From JAGOPB01 sp964606295 (lineage in GTDB: Bacteria; Patescibacteriota; Minisyncoccia; Phycocordibacterales; UBA9973), in assembly GCA_964606295.1 (NCBI GenBank), contig CAZSFR010000012.1:1-24720 (forward strand): DNA of 24,720 nucleotides, written 5' to 3'. Below, in pieces: positions 1 to 8,546 of the stretch. Below the pieces are notes generated by a model. It saw nothing but the letters and a program-made list of their open reading frames with translations, had not been told where the DNA came from and ran no database searches. The first letter of the stretch is position 1. Each line of letters begins with the position of its first letter. A program made the translations under genes and the position numbers.

Positions 1-853
1 CGCCGGAGACATCGTTTGAACGGATTACAGTAAGATTTTTGTGAGGAAATTGATTGACGAAATCTTCAAATTCACTAAGCGCTCGCTCAGTACCGCTCCG
101 CGTGCCCAAATCGTAAGACTCAACAATTTTTTTGTATTCATCTGTGGAATACTGCACATTTTTGTAGCAATTGCTCTTGTTGCGCTGGTTGGTACACATA
201 AAACAGTCCACACATCCGACGCAATTGTATAGAAATGCACTATCAGAGCATTTCTCGCAGATGTGCAGATACTTGCTATTGCTACAAGAAATCGTGTCAA
301 AGCAATCATAGAGGAACTCTGACGCCTCTGTGGCTTGAAAACAATCGGTGCAATCACTCGATTTGTTCACGCGATAGCCGTACAGAATATTTTGCGAGTT
401 GTGAGTTCTTGAACAGAGGTAGCAATTGGAACACTCTCCCATGTCCTGGTTGTAGACGCAGTTCACAGAATTTCGCAAGAAAAGTCCTGCGAGAGGGACC
501 GTTTTTGCAAAGTCATAAAATTGGTCAAAAAAAGTACGGCTTGGGTCATACTCTCTGCCATAGTGCGTGGCGTCGAAGGCGTCAGAAAAATAGTAATCCT
601 GATCGCAGATCGTGTACGGACAATCTGCGCGATAAATAGAGATCATGTTTTTACCGGTTATATCGCATGTACGGCGGTACAGATTGCGTTCGTTTCTGTG
701 CACCATACGGCGGATACAACGGCATTCCGAACACCAAGTCGGTGGCGGTACCTTGAGTTTTTTGTATAGAGAAAAATCTGCGGGTACTATTAAAAAAGGC
801 GCCTGGCAATTGGAGCATATTTTTCTGTCGGATTGAAATTCCACTTTTTGCAT
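1..853 (-). CDS. Cys-rich zinc-ribbon paralog A (partial, C-terminus beyond the window)
   Basis: Open from an ATG at 853 to the left edge, about 284 codons, so the 3' half is missing. I recognise the family architecture but not a function. It opens with a CSNC zinc-ribbon half (residues 13-16), then the family signature KVPPPTWCSECRCIRR (34-49), then an FFDQF segment and a series of CxxC pairs. The first-half signature DCFMCTNQRNKSNC is followed by NVQYSTDEY and YDLGT. No signal peptide or membrane segment is seen. It is the last visible gene of the paralog array; its ATG overlaps the TAA of B by one base (TAATG), suggesting translational coupling. An alternative GTG start at 844 lies 7 nt after an extended -10 box (852-860) and would give a leaderless product three residues shorter. 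Confidence 0.85.
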   Translation of the reverse strand, partial: MQKVEFQSDRKICSNCQAPFLIVPADFSLYKKLKVPPPTWCSECRCIRRMVHRNERNLYRRTCDITGKNMISIYRADCPYTICDQDYYFSDAFDATHYGREYDPSRTFFDQFYDFAKTVPLAGLFLRNSVNCVYNQDMGECSNCYLCSRTHNSQNILYGYRVNKSSDCTDCFQATEASEFLYDCFDTISCSNSKYLHICEKCSDSAFLYNCVGCVDCFMCTNQRNKSNCYKNVQYSTDEYKKIVESYDLGTRSGTERALSEFEDFVNQFPHKNLTVIRSNDVSG

Positions 854-860
854 TATACCA
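852..860 (-). promoter_or_regulatory. possible internal extended -10 box before paralog A
   Basis: TGGTATAAT on the minus strand overlaps the stop of B and the ATG of A. Its hexamer ends 7 nt before an in-frame GTG (844), the same spacing seen at leaderless starts elsewhere in the window. There is no good -35. It may be chance, because the bases are also coding. Confidence 0.3.
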
Positions 861-2616
861 TTACTTTCTGATAGCAGCTTTCACAATACACTCGCTCTGA
901 CCTCTCGGGTGCATACGCGGTTTCGATTTTGTTTGGGCATACGGCAGAATGATCGTGACCCGTTTGGTCGCATGTGCAGGTGCGAGTCCAGAGTTTCGGA
1001 GGAAGCATGCTCTGTGCGAGTCTCTCAAAATATCGACAGTTATAGCATGCGCGTGGCAGCGGAAAATTCCCTTCTCTATACCATGAGTATTCACGTTTTG
1101 TTATGAGATACTCCCCCAAACAATACGGATGAGTTTCTGAAAGTTTTGTGTGAGCACAAGAGATAGGTACCTCAATAAAATCCTCTACTTCGCCACATAG
1201 AGTATCGGGAAGTGCCGAAGATAGATATATATCTGTGTCATGACTTATGTTTTCTTTTTTCTCTGACCACAAAAACCCTTTGACTTCTGCTTCAGACTTC
1301 GTAAGCGTATAGACATTTTGCGCTGTGGTATCGTTGTAGAAATACAGTGACAACTCTGCTGGGAAAAACTCGCCGTATCGGTATATGTTGCCCACATTGT
1401 CTCTGTATGGCATGTCCTCCATATGGCGTTTTATTTTTTCCACCTCGACTGCGTAGTCTTCTTTTGTGTATTGAACATTGAAAATACAATATTCTTTGTT
1501 GCGAAGTCCCACGCAACCAAAAAGATATTGGCAGTTGCTGCAATGTGCAGAGTACTCGCATGCCATACTGTTTTTTGTTACAAAGAAACAAAATTTCAAA
1601 TCTTGAATATTGGCGCCGCAGGATTGTGATTCATAGATGCGCGATGCTTTCGCTCCCCAGTCCGAATAGTCCATAGAGTCAGTCGTAGATGTTACCACCA
1701 AGTTATAGCAATAGGTACAATTCTCTCCTCCGGATACAATAAACGAGTACTTGCAGTTTTTTGACTGAAAAATAGAGTCCCCGGAAACATCGCTGTTGGT
1801 ATGTCCGTTCATGTATTTTACTGGAAAGTTTTGAAAATGCTTCGCCGCTTTCTCAAGTATTTCCTTATGCACTTTATATGAACCAAGATCGTACTCTGCT
1901 AGTTTTTGAAAGTATTCTTCTTTGCTAAGCTGGACGTTCCATAAGCAGTATTTTTTGTTCTTGAGATTTGCACTCCCCAAGCAGTCGCTGCATCCTGAGA
2001 GATTTTTGCAGTAGAGAAGATCATATGAATCCTTGCAGTCCATCGAAAAACGTATGTTGTTAGAGCGTTCGCATTTCATACATCCATACGCGTTTGTGAC
2101 TCCTATCATCTGCATCGAGTCAATGCAGTTTCTTGAACCCCTAAAGAGCTCTGTCGAGTACATAGAATCTTCACTATTATCAGAGCCATGGACTAAATAG
2201 CAATTTTTGAGGTGACTAGAAGTATTACAGTAATCACAATCTACGAGAGTACCACTGCTCGTTGTCAGCGCTCGTACGGGCACGACATGAAGAAGTTTTT
2301 TGAATTGCTCGAAAAACGGCACCGCAAAATCGTACGATGCTCCATAGTCACGTGCATCCCACGTGTCTGAAACGAAACAAGAATTACAGTACACTTTTTT
2401 ACCTGTACTGTTTGGTACCACAGAAGGAGTCTTTTGTCCGCAGTTATCACAAAAGGCTTTGTATAAACCTCGTTCGTTGCGAAAAACTAATCTTCGCTGC
2501 AATCGACAGTCAAAGCAAAAAGTGGGGGGAGGAACTCTCCTGTTGGTATAAAAAGCAAAATCCTCCAAATCAATGTAAAAATCATTTTTGCAATTTTGGC
2601 AGTTTCGAGTTTCCAT
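853..2616 (-). CDS. Cys-rich zinc-ribbon paralog B (587 aa)
   Basis: Uncharacterised family. The chosen ATG at 2616 gives METRNCQNCKNDF, matching the N-termini of A and E; an in-frame ATG 32 codons upstream would add a basic tail inside C and has no counterpart. Domains: CQNC ribbon half (6-9), RRVPPPTFCFDCRLQRR (26-42), CDNC and CNSC pairs (56-80), FFEQF (101-105). The middle is a Cys-rich duplicated region. The first copy ends CSDCLGSANLKNKKYC (209-224) with SKEEY; the second ends with CSNC (359-362) and FGCVGLRNKEYCIFN (366-380) with TKEDY. YGEFFP follows at 414-419. The tail carries an insertion rich in Cys and His before the conserved YCESCYQ end. Clustered CxxC pairs suggest metal-stabilised, possibly beta-helix-like folding (inference). 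The start overlaps the TAA of C by one base. Confidence 0.85.
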   Translation of the reverse strand: METRNCQNCKNDFYIDLEDFAFYTNRRVPPPTFCFDCRLQRRLVFRNERGLYKAFCDNCGQKTPSVVPNSTGKKVYCNSCFVSDTWDARDYGASYDFAVPFFEQFKKLLHVVPVRALTTSSGTLVDCDYCNTSSHLKNCYLVHGSDNSEDSMYSTELFRGSRNCIDSMQMIGVTNAYGCMKCERSNNIRFSMDCKDSYDLLYCKNLSGCSDCLGSANLKNKKYCLWNVQLSKEEYFQKLAEYDLGSYKVHKEILEKAAKHFQNFPVKYMNGHTNSDVSGDSIFQSKNCKYSFIVSGGENCTYCYNLVVTSTTDSMDYSDWGAKASRIYESQSCGANIQDLKFCFFVTKNSMACEYSAHCSNCQYLFGCVGLRNKEYCIFNVQYTKEDYAVEVEKIKRHMEDMPYRDNVGNIYRYGEFFPAELSLYFYNDTTAQNVYTLTKSEAEVKGFLWSEKKENISHDTDIYLSSALPDTLCGEVEDFIEVPISCAHTKLSETHPYCLGEYLITKREYSWYREGNFPLPRACYNCRYFERLAQSMLPPKLWTRTCTCDQTGHDHSAVCPNKIETAYAPERSERVYCESCYQKVMV

Positions 2617-4361
2617 TACAGTATTTCTATTTGGTAACAGCTTTCGCAATACGGACGCCAGCCGTCGCTTGAGCGATAGGCAGAATCTATTTCCTTGCCA
2701 CATGAAGCGCAATGGTCTTTTTCAATGCGGAAATTGTTGAGCAAGGCGAAGCGTCTCTTTGTTCGTTCGAGTGGCGTGTCGAGCGGAAGGGCGATCTTGT
2801 AGCGCTTGTAGAATTCAAGCTCTCGTGTGGTGATGCGGTATGGTTTGCCAGAATCTTCTCCTATGATGGCTTTACTACACATTTCCTCGGTAAAATCCTC
2901 TATTGCGTCGGGAAGGTCGTTTGGGTTCAAGATCTGGAGATTTGAAAGATCTACATCTGTCTCGTCTTGAAAATACAATGTTTGTGCTAGGACCTCACTC
3001 TTTTCCATAGGAAAGAGAAACTGCGCAAGAGAGCTGTTGTATGCATAGCAAGAAAATGACATAGGGAAAAACTCTCCATATTCCTCGCGCGCAAGCATTG
3101 CGCTTTTTATCTCATCAACTTTCTTGAAATATTCTTCTTCTGTATACTGTTTGTTGAAAATCATGTAGGAAGCATTCTTAAGTCCGATACATCCAAAACA
3201 ATGCGTGCAGTTGGAGCAGGAAATAAGGTAGTCAGACTCAGTTGTCTCTTTTACTGCAAACGAGAAGCGCACATTCATAGAGCTCGTGCCAGTATTCTGG
3301 CAGTCATAGATATTTTCTGCTTTGCCGCCAAAACCCATATCGTAGGAATTGACCATGCCTGCGATAGCAAAATGGCAGTATTTTAAATTCTGACCATCTT
3401 CAACCTGTGTTACATGGTGACAATTTTTCGAAGACCGCACGTCATTTCCTGTCACATCTACTGATTGCAGTACGCGAGTCGCACATACAGGTTGCGAGCG
3501 TACAAAATTCCAAAACTTTTTCTGATATTCTAGTTTGGTCGCCTGACTTCCAAGGTCAATTTCCTTTCTACGCTTCTGATATTCCTCTTTTGAAAGTTGC
3601 TCATTGAACCAACAATAATTCTTGTTACGAAGATTGGCACATCCAAAACAATTTTGACAATTGCGACAATCATATACAAAATCACATTCAACACAGTTAC
3701 TAGAAAAGTAGGCGTGGAAACACTTGCTCATCTGATGCGTGCCCACATGCTCATACCCTACATCAATGTGGCGAATGTAATATGCATCCACAACATGAGT
3801 ACAGTCATAGATCGATGAGCCATACATTATATCCTCATTGCGTCGTCCTCCAAATACGTAGTAGCAATCCTTCATGTGCTTGCCATAAAAGCTATAATCG
3901 CTGTTCGGTGAATCTGCACCTCTTCGCACACCAGGCTGGGGCACTACTTTCTCTAACTCTAGAAATTGGGAGAAGAAACTGTCGTTTGGCAAAGCATCCC
4001 GAGCATAATCGCGTGGATCCCACACATCGCTGTAATAAGTATCATAATCGTATGTAATCCATGGCATGACTGGAGCAACCGCTGAGATCATCATCTCTCT
4101 GTGTCCTGAGACATCACATTTCCTTTTATAAATATGTGAATAATTTGAAAACGCAAGGCGTCTCTGATGCCGACAGGTGGGACACAATGTCGGTGGTGGC
4201 ACGCGCAGCATTTTGTAAAAATCTATATCATCCGCTTCAATCGCGAAACTTCCTTCGCAGTACTGCGAAATATCCCTTTGTCTGCATTCTTTCATATGCG
4301 GTACAAGTTTCTCCAATATTACATCAAGCAAAGCGTCAAATTGTGGGGTTTTGGACAACAT
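2616..4361 (-). CDS. Cys-rich zinc-ribbon paralog C (581 aa)
   Basis: Uncharacterised family. The start at 4361 (MLSKTPQFDALL) aligns with D (MQPKTPQFDALL); a longer start at 4388 would overlap D and adds nothing conserved. C and D share an N-terminal form unlike A, B and E: KTPQFDALL, then LVPH and CRQ-DIS-YCEG (about 26-37), then LRVPPPTLCPTCRHQRR (52-68). The duplicated Cys-rich core is present: NCQNCFGCANLRNKNYC (234-250) and CSNCTHCFGCIGLKNASYM (382-400). The second copy has lost the YC cysteine (YM). YGEFFP is at 428-433 and the tail is CASCGKEIDSAY followed by YCESCYQ. It lies 2 nt after the stop of D and overlaps B by one base, so coupled translation within an operon is likely. Confidence 0.86.
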   Translation of the reverse strand: MLSKTPQFDALLDVILEKLVPHMKECRQRDISQYCEGSFAIEADDIDFYKMLRVPPPTLCPTCRHQRRLAFSNYSHIYKRKCDVSGHREMMISAVAPVMPWITYDYDTYYSDVWDPRDYARDALPNDSFFSQFLELEKVVPQPGVRRGADSPNSDYSFYGKHMKDCYYVFGGRRNEDIMYGSSIYDCTHVVDAYYIRHIDVGYEHVGTHQMSKCFHAYFSSNCVECDFVYDCRNCQNCFGCANLRNKNYCWFNEQLSKEEYQKRRKEIDLGSQATKLEYQKKFWNFVRSQPVCATRVLQSVDVTGNDVRSSKNCHHVTQVEDGQNLKYCHFAIAGMVNSYDMGFGGKAENIYDCQNTGTSSMNVRFSFAVKETTESDYLISCSNCTHCFGCIGLKNASYMIFNKQYTEEEYFKKVDEIKSAMLAREEYGEFFPMSFSCYAYNSSLAQFLFPMEKSEVLAQTLYFQDETDVDLSNLQILNPNDLPDAIEDFTEEMCSKAIIGEDSGKPYRITTRELEFYKRYKIALPLDTPLERTKRRFALLNNFRIEKDHCASCGKEIDSAYRSSDGWRPYCESCYQIEIL

Positions 4362-4363
4362 AA

Positions 4364-6106
4364 TTACAAAATTTCTTCTTGGAAACATTGATCACAATAC
4401 AAAATCCAATTTTCTTGGTCACTGTATATTGTTTCTAGTTCAACATTGCATTTACTGCAGTTAGCATGATAGCTCCTGCCAGCGCCAGAATATTTGTATC
4501 GATCTTTCATCCGTCGATAAGGGTGAATTATCGGAACTGGAATTTTCCATCGTCGGTAAAACTGAAGCTCTGACGGGATTATGCGGAAAGGCCTTCCACT
4601 CTCCTCGCAAATAATCGCCTTATCCAAAATATCATCTTTGGCATCATCAATAGAATCTGGAACATCTCTTGCGTTCACTGTTGCGATTCCGCCAAACTCT
4701 GAATCCACATCTGGTTGCCACAAAGCTCCCAACATTTTGATTTCTTCTTCGCTCAATGGATATGAAATGCCTGCGAACGAACCGTTGTAGGCAAATGGAG
4801 AGAACTTGAAATCAAACAGTTCTCCGTACTCACCCGAGTTTATCAGTATCATTTTTACCCTATCCAATTCGATATAGTATTCTTCTTCGGTGAATTGCTT
4901 ATTGAAAATAACAAACGATTTGTTTTGAAGTCCGACTGATGCAAAGCAGTGATCACATTGACGACAATTGAGAATGTACTCTGAGTCAGTAATATTTTTT
5001 GACTGCGCAGAAAATTTTACATTTGAACAACCTGATCCAACGCCCGATGTTTCATAGAGCAATTCAGAGCCACCTGTACCATAAATATCCATTGAATCCT
5101 TATGTCCGATGACAGAGTCAGCATATCTCTCGTGTTCAGACTTCTCGCAGTCCGTGACATGAGTACAATCTTTGGAATTGGTTATGGCAACGCCCGAGCA
5201 ATCAATCGCGTTCTCATTGCGAGAAGCTTTGACAGGATTTGCGTATACCAAAGCCCAAAATTCTGGCAGAATTTTGGCAACACCACTTCTTGTCTGCATC
5301 TTCATAGAAGCTACTTTCTCGTTGTATTCTTCTTTGGTCAGTTCTTTATTGAAAAAATAATATCTCTTGTTTCGAAGATTGACACAACCAAAACAATCCT
5401 GACAGTTGCGACAGTCGTACAAAAAATGTGAGTTGATACAGTCTTGCGTGAAATAGATATAGCTACACTGACTTGAAGATCGAGAACGGACAGCGTTGTA
5501 CAATTGTTCGGATTTTCTTACTGCCTGACTATCCATGATTTCGCGACAACCGTGTGCAAGAAGCGTGTACCAGATATCCTCAGAACCAAATACGGCACTC
5601 GAGCAATATGCGTTTTTAGAATTTTTCCCATTGATGGAATAATCGCTATTTATATTCGATGGATCTCGTGTAATAGCGGGCTGTGGAACGGCAAGACGAA
5701 GAGTATATAGCTGTTCAAGAAACCCCACTTCCTTTTCAAAAAGTTTTCCATACGTAAGTGGACTCCAATCTCCTTCCAAGTAGTATTCATAATCAAATAC
5801 TTTCAAAGGTGAGTTGGGCGGGACAAATGAGATAATATTCATAGTCGCCTCCGGTGCATCATTTTTCCTTTTGTAAAAGTGAACAGGATTGTTGTATGCA
5901 TATCTGCGTTGCCTACGGCATGTTGGGCAACATGGGGGTGGCGGGACACGAAACATTCTCAAAAACTCAATATCAGTCTCTGTAATATCAAAATCTCCTT
6001 CACAATACTTCGAAATATCCTTCTGTCTACACGTGCGCGTGTGCGGAACAAGCGCGTCGAGTATCGGCTGGAGCAATGCGTCAAATTGTGGGGTTTTGGG
6101 TTGCAT
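4364..6106 (-). CDS. Cys-rich zinc-ribbon paralog D (580 aa)
   Basis: Uncharacterised family, closest in the window to C. Two ATGs are available (6112, MGMQPK; 6106, MQPK). I chose 6106 because it aligns with C and lies 8 nt after a possible -10 (TATGAT). Visible parts: CRQKDIS-YCEG (about 26-36), FRVPPPPCCPTCRRQRR (52-68), first core NCQDCFGCVNLRNKRYY (234-250), second core QCDHCFASVGLQNKSF (383-398). Several cysteines kept by the siblings are gone (KND for KCD, FAS for FGC, RYY and SFV for YC), so metal binding may be reduced. The tail keeps CSKC and YCDQCFQ. A perfect 10-bp hairpin lies in the coding sequence around residues 277-284. Confidence 0.86.
   Translation of the reverse strand: MQPKTPQFDALLQPILDALVPHTRTCRQKDISKYCEGDFDITETDIEFLRMFRVPPPPCCPTCRRQRRYAYNNPVHFYKRKNDAPEATMNIISFVPPNSPLKVFDYEYYLEGDWSPLTYGKLFEKEVGFLEQLYTLRLAVPQPAITRDPSNINSDYSINGKNSKNAYCSSAVFGSEDIWYTLLAHGCREIMDSQAVRKSEQLYNAVRSRSSSQCSYIYFTQDCINSHFLYDCRNCQDCFGCVNLRNKRYYFFNKELTKEEYNEKVASMKMQTRSGVAKILPEFWALVYANPVKASRNENAIDCSGVAITNSKDCTHVTDCEKSEHERYADSVIGHKDSMDIYGTGGSELLYETSGVGSGCSNVKFSAQSKNITDSEYILNCRQCDHCFASVGLQNKSFVIFNKQFTEEEYYIELDRVKMILINSGEYGELFDFKFSPFAYNGSFAGISYPLSEEEIKMLGALWQPDVDSEFGGIATVNARDVPDSIDDAKDDILDKAIICEESGRPFRIIPSELQFYRRWKIPVPIIHPYRRMKDRYKYSGAGRSYHANCSKCNVELETIYSDQENWILYCDQCFQEEIL
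5255..5277. repeat. 10-bp perfect hairpin inside paralog D
   Basis: CCAAAATTCT, loop GGC, AGAATTTTGG. It encodes about AKILPEFW of paralog D. One of several perfect hairpins found within genes of this window. Confidence 0.7.
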
Positions 6107-6114
6107 GCCCATCT

Positions 6115-6120
6115 ATCATA
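6115..6120 (-). promoter_or_regulatory. possible internal -10 box before paralog D
   Basis: TATGAT on the minus strand lies just after the TAG of E and ends 8 nt before the preferred ATG of D (6106). The spacing matches the leaderless starts seen elsewhere. There is no TG extension and no clear -35. Confidence 0.3.
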
Positions 6121-6121
6121 C

Positions 6122-7774
6122 CTAATTTACTTCTTTTTGATAACAGCCCTCACAAGCAATATGTGTATACCCCCATTCTGGTGGATAATATGCGTCTATG
6201 GATTTTTTACAGAAACAACACTTCCCTGCATAGGAACGAGTCGTAGCGAGATATCTCATGCGCTCCTTTGTCCGAACATCAAAATGCTTTCTCGGCAACG
6301 CGATATGTTTGTTTTTCAAAAATGCAAATTCCTCTGGTGCAATGTTGAATCTCCAGCCTGTAACAGGGCATATAAGTGCCTGCTTTGTTATTGTTTCATC
6401 CACCTCGTCTATAGAATCTGGTAAATTTTCTGTTGGCATTCCAGCAACCCCTGATTCTACATGGGTATCCCATACTCCACTGCGCGCTTCGACAAACTCT
6501 TTGGTCGTATCGGGAAGGTATATCGACGCGGTAGTAAATGCATAGTCACACAACCCCATTGCATACGGAGGGAACTGTCCGTACTCTCCCCTTGCTTTCA
6601 TATCGCCGATTATTTTCTCTTTAAGTACCTCGTACTCCTCTTGGGTATACTGCTTGTTCAAAATGCAATATTTTTTCTTGCGAAGCCCAACAGAGCCAAA
6701 GGAATACTCGCAGTCAAGACATTGGTCGAGGTATTCGCTATATCGAACATTGTCGCACCAGATAGAGTACTTGAGGTCGTACGAACTAGTACAGCATGAA
6801 AGGTTGCCACACAATTCTAGCATCCAACACCCTGTCAGATCCACACAATCTTTTGCTTTTGTACCACGAATGCAATTGGTACAGTGTTCAGAATTTTCCC
6901 AACTAAACACGCTGACGCAATCATTACAATTGGTGAGAAAACATCCAGAAGAATTTTCCGTTTTTACGTTGAAATGTTCCTTGTGCACTGCCACCTCCTC
7001 TAGCATTGTGCGAAATTTTATTTGAAGTTCTGCGAGAGTTTTTGCCGAGCCCAGATCATACTCATTTCTTTTTTTCTCGTATTCTTCTTTTGTATACTGT
7101 ATATTCTCAATGCAATATTTTTTGCCTCGCAGATTTGAGCACATAAAGCAGTCACTGCAGTTACGACAATCATAGAGAAATGCGCTCGAGAGACAATCGT
7201 GACAACCAAATGAAAAGTATAAACTGTAGGAATTGAAACAAAAAGTACACCAATAACACTGATCGAGTGTATATATATGTGAAACATCTGCCGAATCTTT
7301 GCATTCAAATGCACGGTAGCCATAGATGAGATTTTCGCTTTTTGCTATTGAACGACTCAAGTAACAATTTTTTGAATCCCATGCATCGTCGCTCCATTCA
7401 CACCCAACACTATTTGTTCCCTGCTGATGTGGACGGGGTACTTTTTCTTGAAGCTCTTTGAGCTGGTCAAAGAAGGGTCGTGCGGGGTCATAGTCTTGCC
7501 CATAGTCTAGCGCATCCCATGCATCACTCCACCATTCTTTGGAAGTGTAAATAGGATACCGAGCATTTTCTGGAAGAATGGTAATGAGCGAGTCACCCGA
7601 AAGCGCAGAGGTACCCTTTCGAAATTTGCCAAAGGGCCAAAAAGCAAAATGTTGCCTATGTCGACAGGTAACGCAGATAGTCGGCTCTACACTATTTACT
7701 TGAGTATAGTGATCGCGCTCCCGGGGTGTGATAGTAAAGCCTGCCCCGCAGTGTTCACAGGTATTTGTTTCCAT
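6122..7774 (-). CDS. Cys-rich zinc-ribbon paralog E (550 aa)
   Basis: First of the five paralogs in transcription order; function unknown. It begins METNTCEHCGAGF (CxxC at 6-9), then CVTCRHRQH (34-42); the VPPPT signature is degenerate (VEPTIC). WSDAWDALDYGQDYD and FFDQL match the spacing in the siblings. First core: DCRNCSDCFMCSNLRGKKYC (202-221) with TKEEY and YDLGS. Second core: CLDC (352-355) and SFGSVGLRKKKYC (358-370) with TQEEY, where one Cys is Ser. Then GEYGQFPP and the tail CCFCKKSIDAYY followed by CEGCYQKE. It starts 9 nt after the TAG of the M24 peptidase gene. A GGAG about 11-14 nt upstream of the ATG is the only Shine-Dalgarno-like sequence I see in the array, and it is rather distant. 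Confidence 0.86.
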   Translation of the reverse strand: METNTCEHCGAGFTITPRERDHYTQVNSVEPTICVTCRHRQHFAFWPFGKFRKGTSALSGDSLITILPENARYPIYTSKEWWSDAWDALDYGQDYDPARPFFDQLKELQEKVPRPHQQGTNSVGCEWSDDAWDSKNCYLSRSIAKSENLIYGYRAFECKDSADVSHIYTLDQCYWCTFCFNSYSLYFSFGCHDCLSSAFLYDCRNCSDCFMCSNLRGKKYCIENIQYTKEEYEKKRNEYDLGSAKTLAELQIKFRTMLEEVAVHKEHFNVKTENSSGCFLTNCNDCVSVFSWENSEHCTNCIRGTKAKDCVDLTGCWMLELCGNLSCCTSSYDLKYSIWCDNVRYSEYLDQCLDCEYSFGSVGLRKKKYCILNKQYTQEEYEVLKEKIIGDMKARGEYGQFPPYAMGLCDYAFTTASIYLPDTTKEFVEARSGVWDTHVESGVAGMPTENLPDSIDEVDETITKQALICPVTGWRFNIAPEEFAFLKNKHIALPRKHFDVRTKERMRYLATTRSYAGKCCFCKKSIDAYYPPEWGYTHIACEGCYQKEVN

Positions 7775-7783
7775 ACATCCACT

Positions 7784-8533
7784 CTACACTCCTATAGTCA
7801 TATCTTCAATACTTTTACCCACACGAGTGAGGTTTGTGGCGCCAGATGCAGTGACAAGGAGCATATCCTCTATACGCACCCCACCGTATCCTGGCAGATA
7901 GATACCCGGCTCGACAGTCATCACCATCCCTGGCTCTAAAATATCGGACGATTGAGGCTTGAAGTTTGGCCATTCGTGGATTGCTGTGCCGACACCGTGA
8001 CCGAGACCATGCTTGAAATTATTTTTAAAATGCTTTGCCAGATAATTTCTCGCAAGCGCATCGAGTTTTTTGCAGCTCCTTTCCCCTTTCTCAAGTGCGC
8101 GAATGACTTTCATCTGAGCGGCGAGGACTGTGCAATAGACTCTTTGTTGCTTCTTTGTCGGCGCTCCATATACGTACGTCCGTGTCATGTCGGAGCAATA
8201 TCCCTGCCACGTAGCACCGAAGTCGAACATCACGAAATCCCCATACTTGAGTTTAGTTTTGTCCGGTTCATGATGAATATCTGAACTACCTTTGCCGAAC
8301 GCAACGATGGGTGCAAAGGCAAGCGCTTTCACATCCCGCCGTGCGAGCTCTTTGATAATGAATTTCGCAATTTTGATTTCTGTCACGCCAACTTTCAATT
8401 TCATGAGAGCAAGCAACAAGACTTCCTCGCATATGTGCTGTGCAGTGACGATATTGGTAATTTCTTTTATTGATTTTTTTGCTCGAATCTCTTGAATGGC
8501 GGGAATTGAATGCTTCATTTTTTCATTACTCAT
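7784..8533 (-). CDS. M24 metallopeptidase, Xaa-Pro aminopeptidase-like catalytic domain (249 aa)
   Basis: Pita-bread metallopeptidase expected to remove N-terminal residues, often before proline, using two metal ions in the cytoplasm. All five metal ligands of the M24 fold are in place: D104 (VMFDFGA), D115 (GYCSDMTRT), H179 (HGLGHGVG), E208 (MTVEPGIY) and E222 (GVRIED). H88 in DIHHEP fits the conserved substrate-side His. PGIYLPGYGGVRIED resembles PepP/PepQ more than methionine aminopeptidase. At 249 residues it lacks the N-terminal creatinase-type domain of typical aminopeptidase P, so it is a catalytic-domain-only form. It begins 13 nt after the ATPase gene and ends 9 nt before paralog E, so it is probably co-transcribed with both. 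Whether it acts on the paralogs is unknown. Confidence 0.88.
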   Translation of the reverse strand: MSNEKMKHSIPAIQEIRAKKSIKEITNIVTAQHICEEVLLLALMKLKVGVTEIKIAKFIIKELARRDVKALAFAPIVAFGKGSSDIHHEPDKTKLKYGDFVMFDFGATWQGYCSDMTRTYVYGAPTKKQQRVYCTVLAAQMKVIRALEKGERSCKKLDALARNYLAKHFKNNFKHGLGHGVGTAIHEWPNFKPQSSDILEPGMVMTVEPGIYLPGYGGVRIEDMLLVTASGATNLTRVGKSIEDMTIGV

Positions 8534-8546
8534 TATTTATTTTCAC

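Noticed and set aside
25..357. 110-codon minus ORF at the left edge
   Set aside because: It is out of frame with paralog A, whose Cys-rich frame is open to the edge and clearly homologous to its siblings.
2617..2712. 32-residue N-terminal extension of paralog B
   Set aside because: It lies in paralog C coding DNA, is basic and non-homologous, whereas the ATG at 2616 matches A and E.
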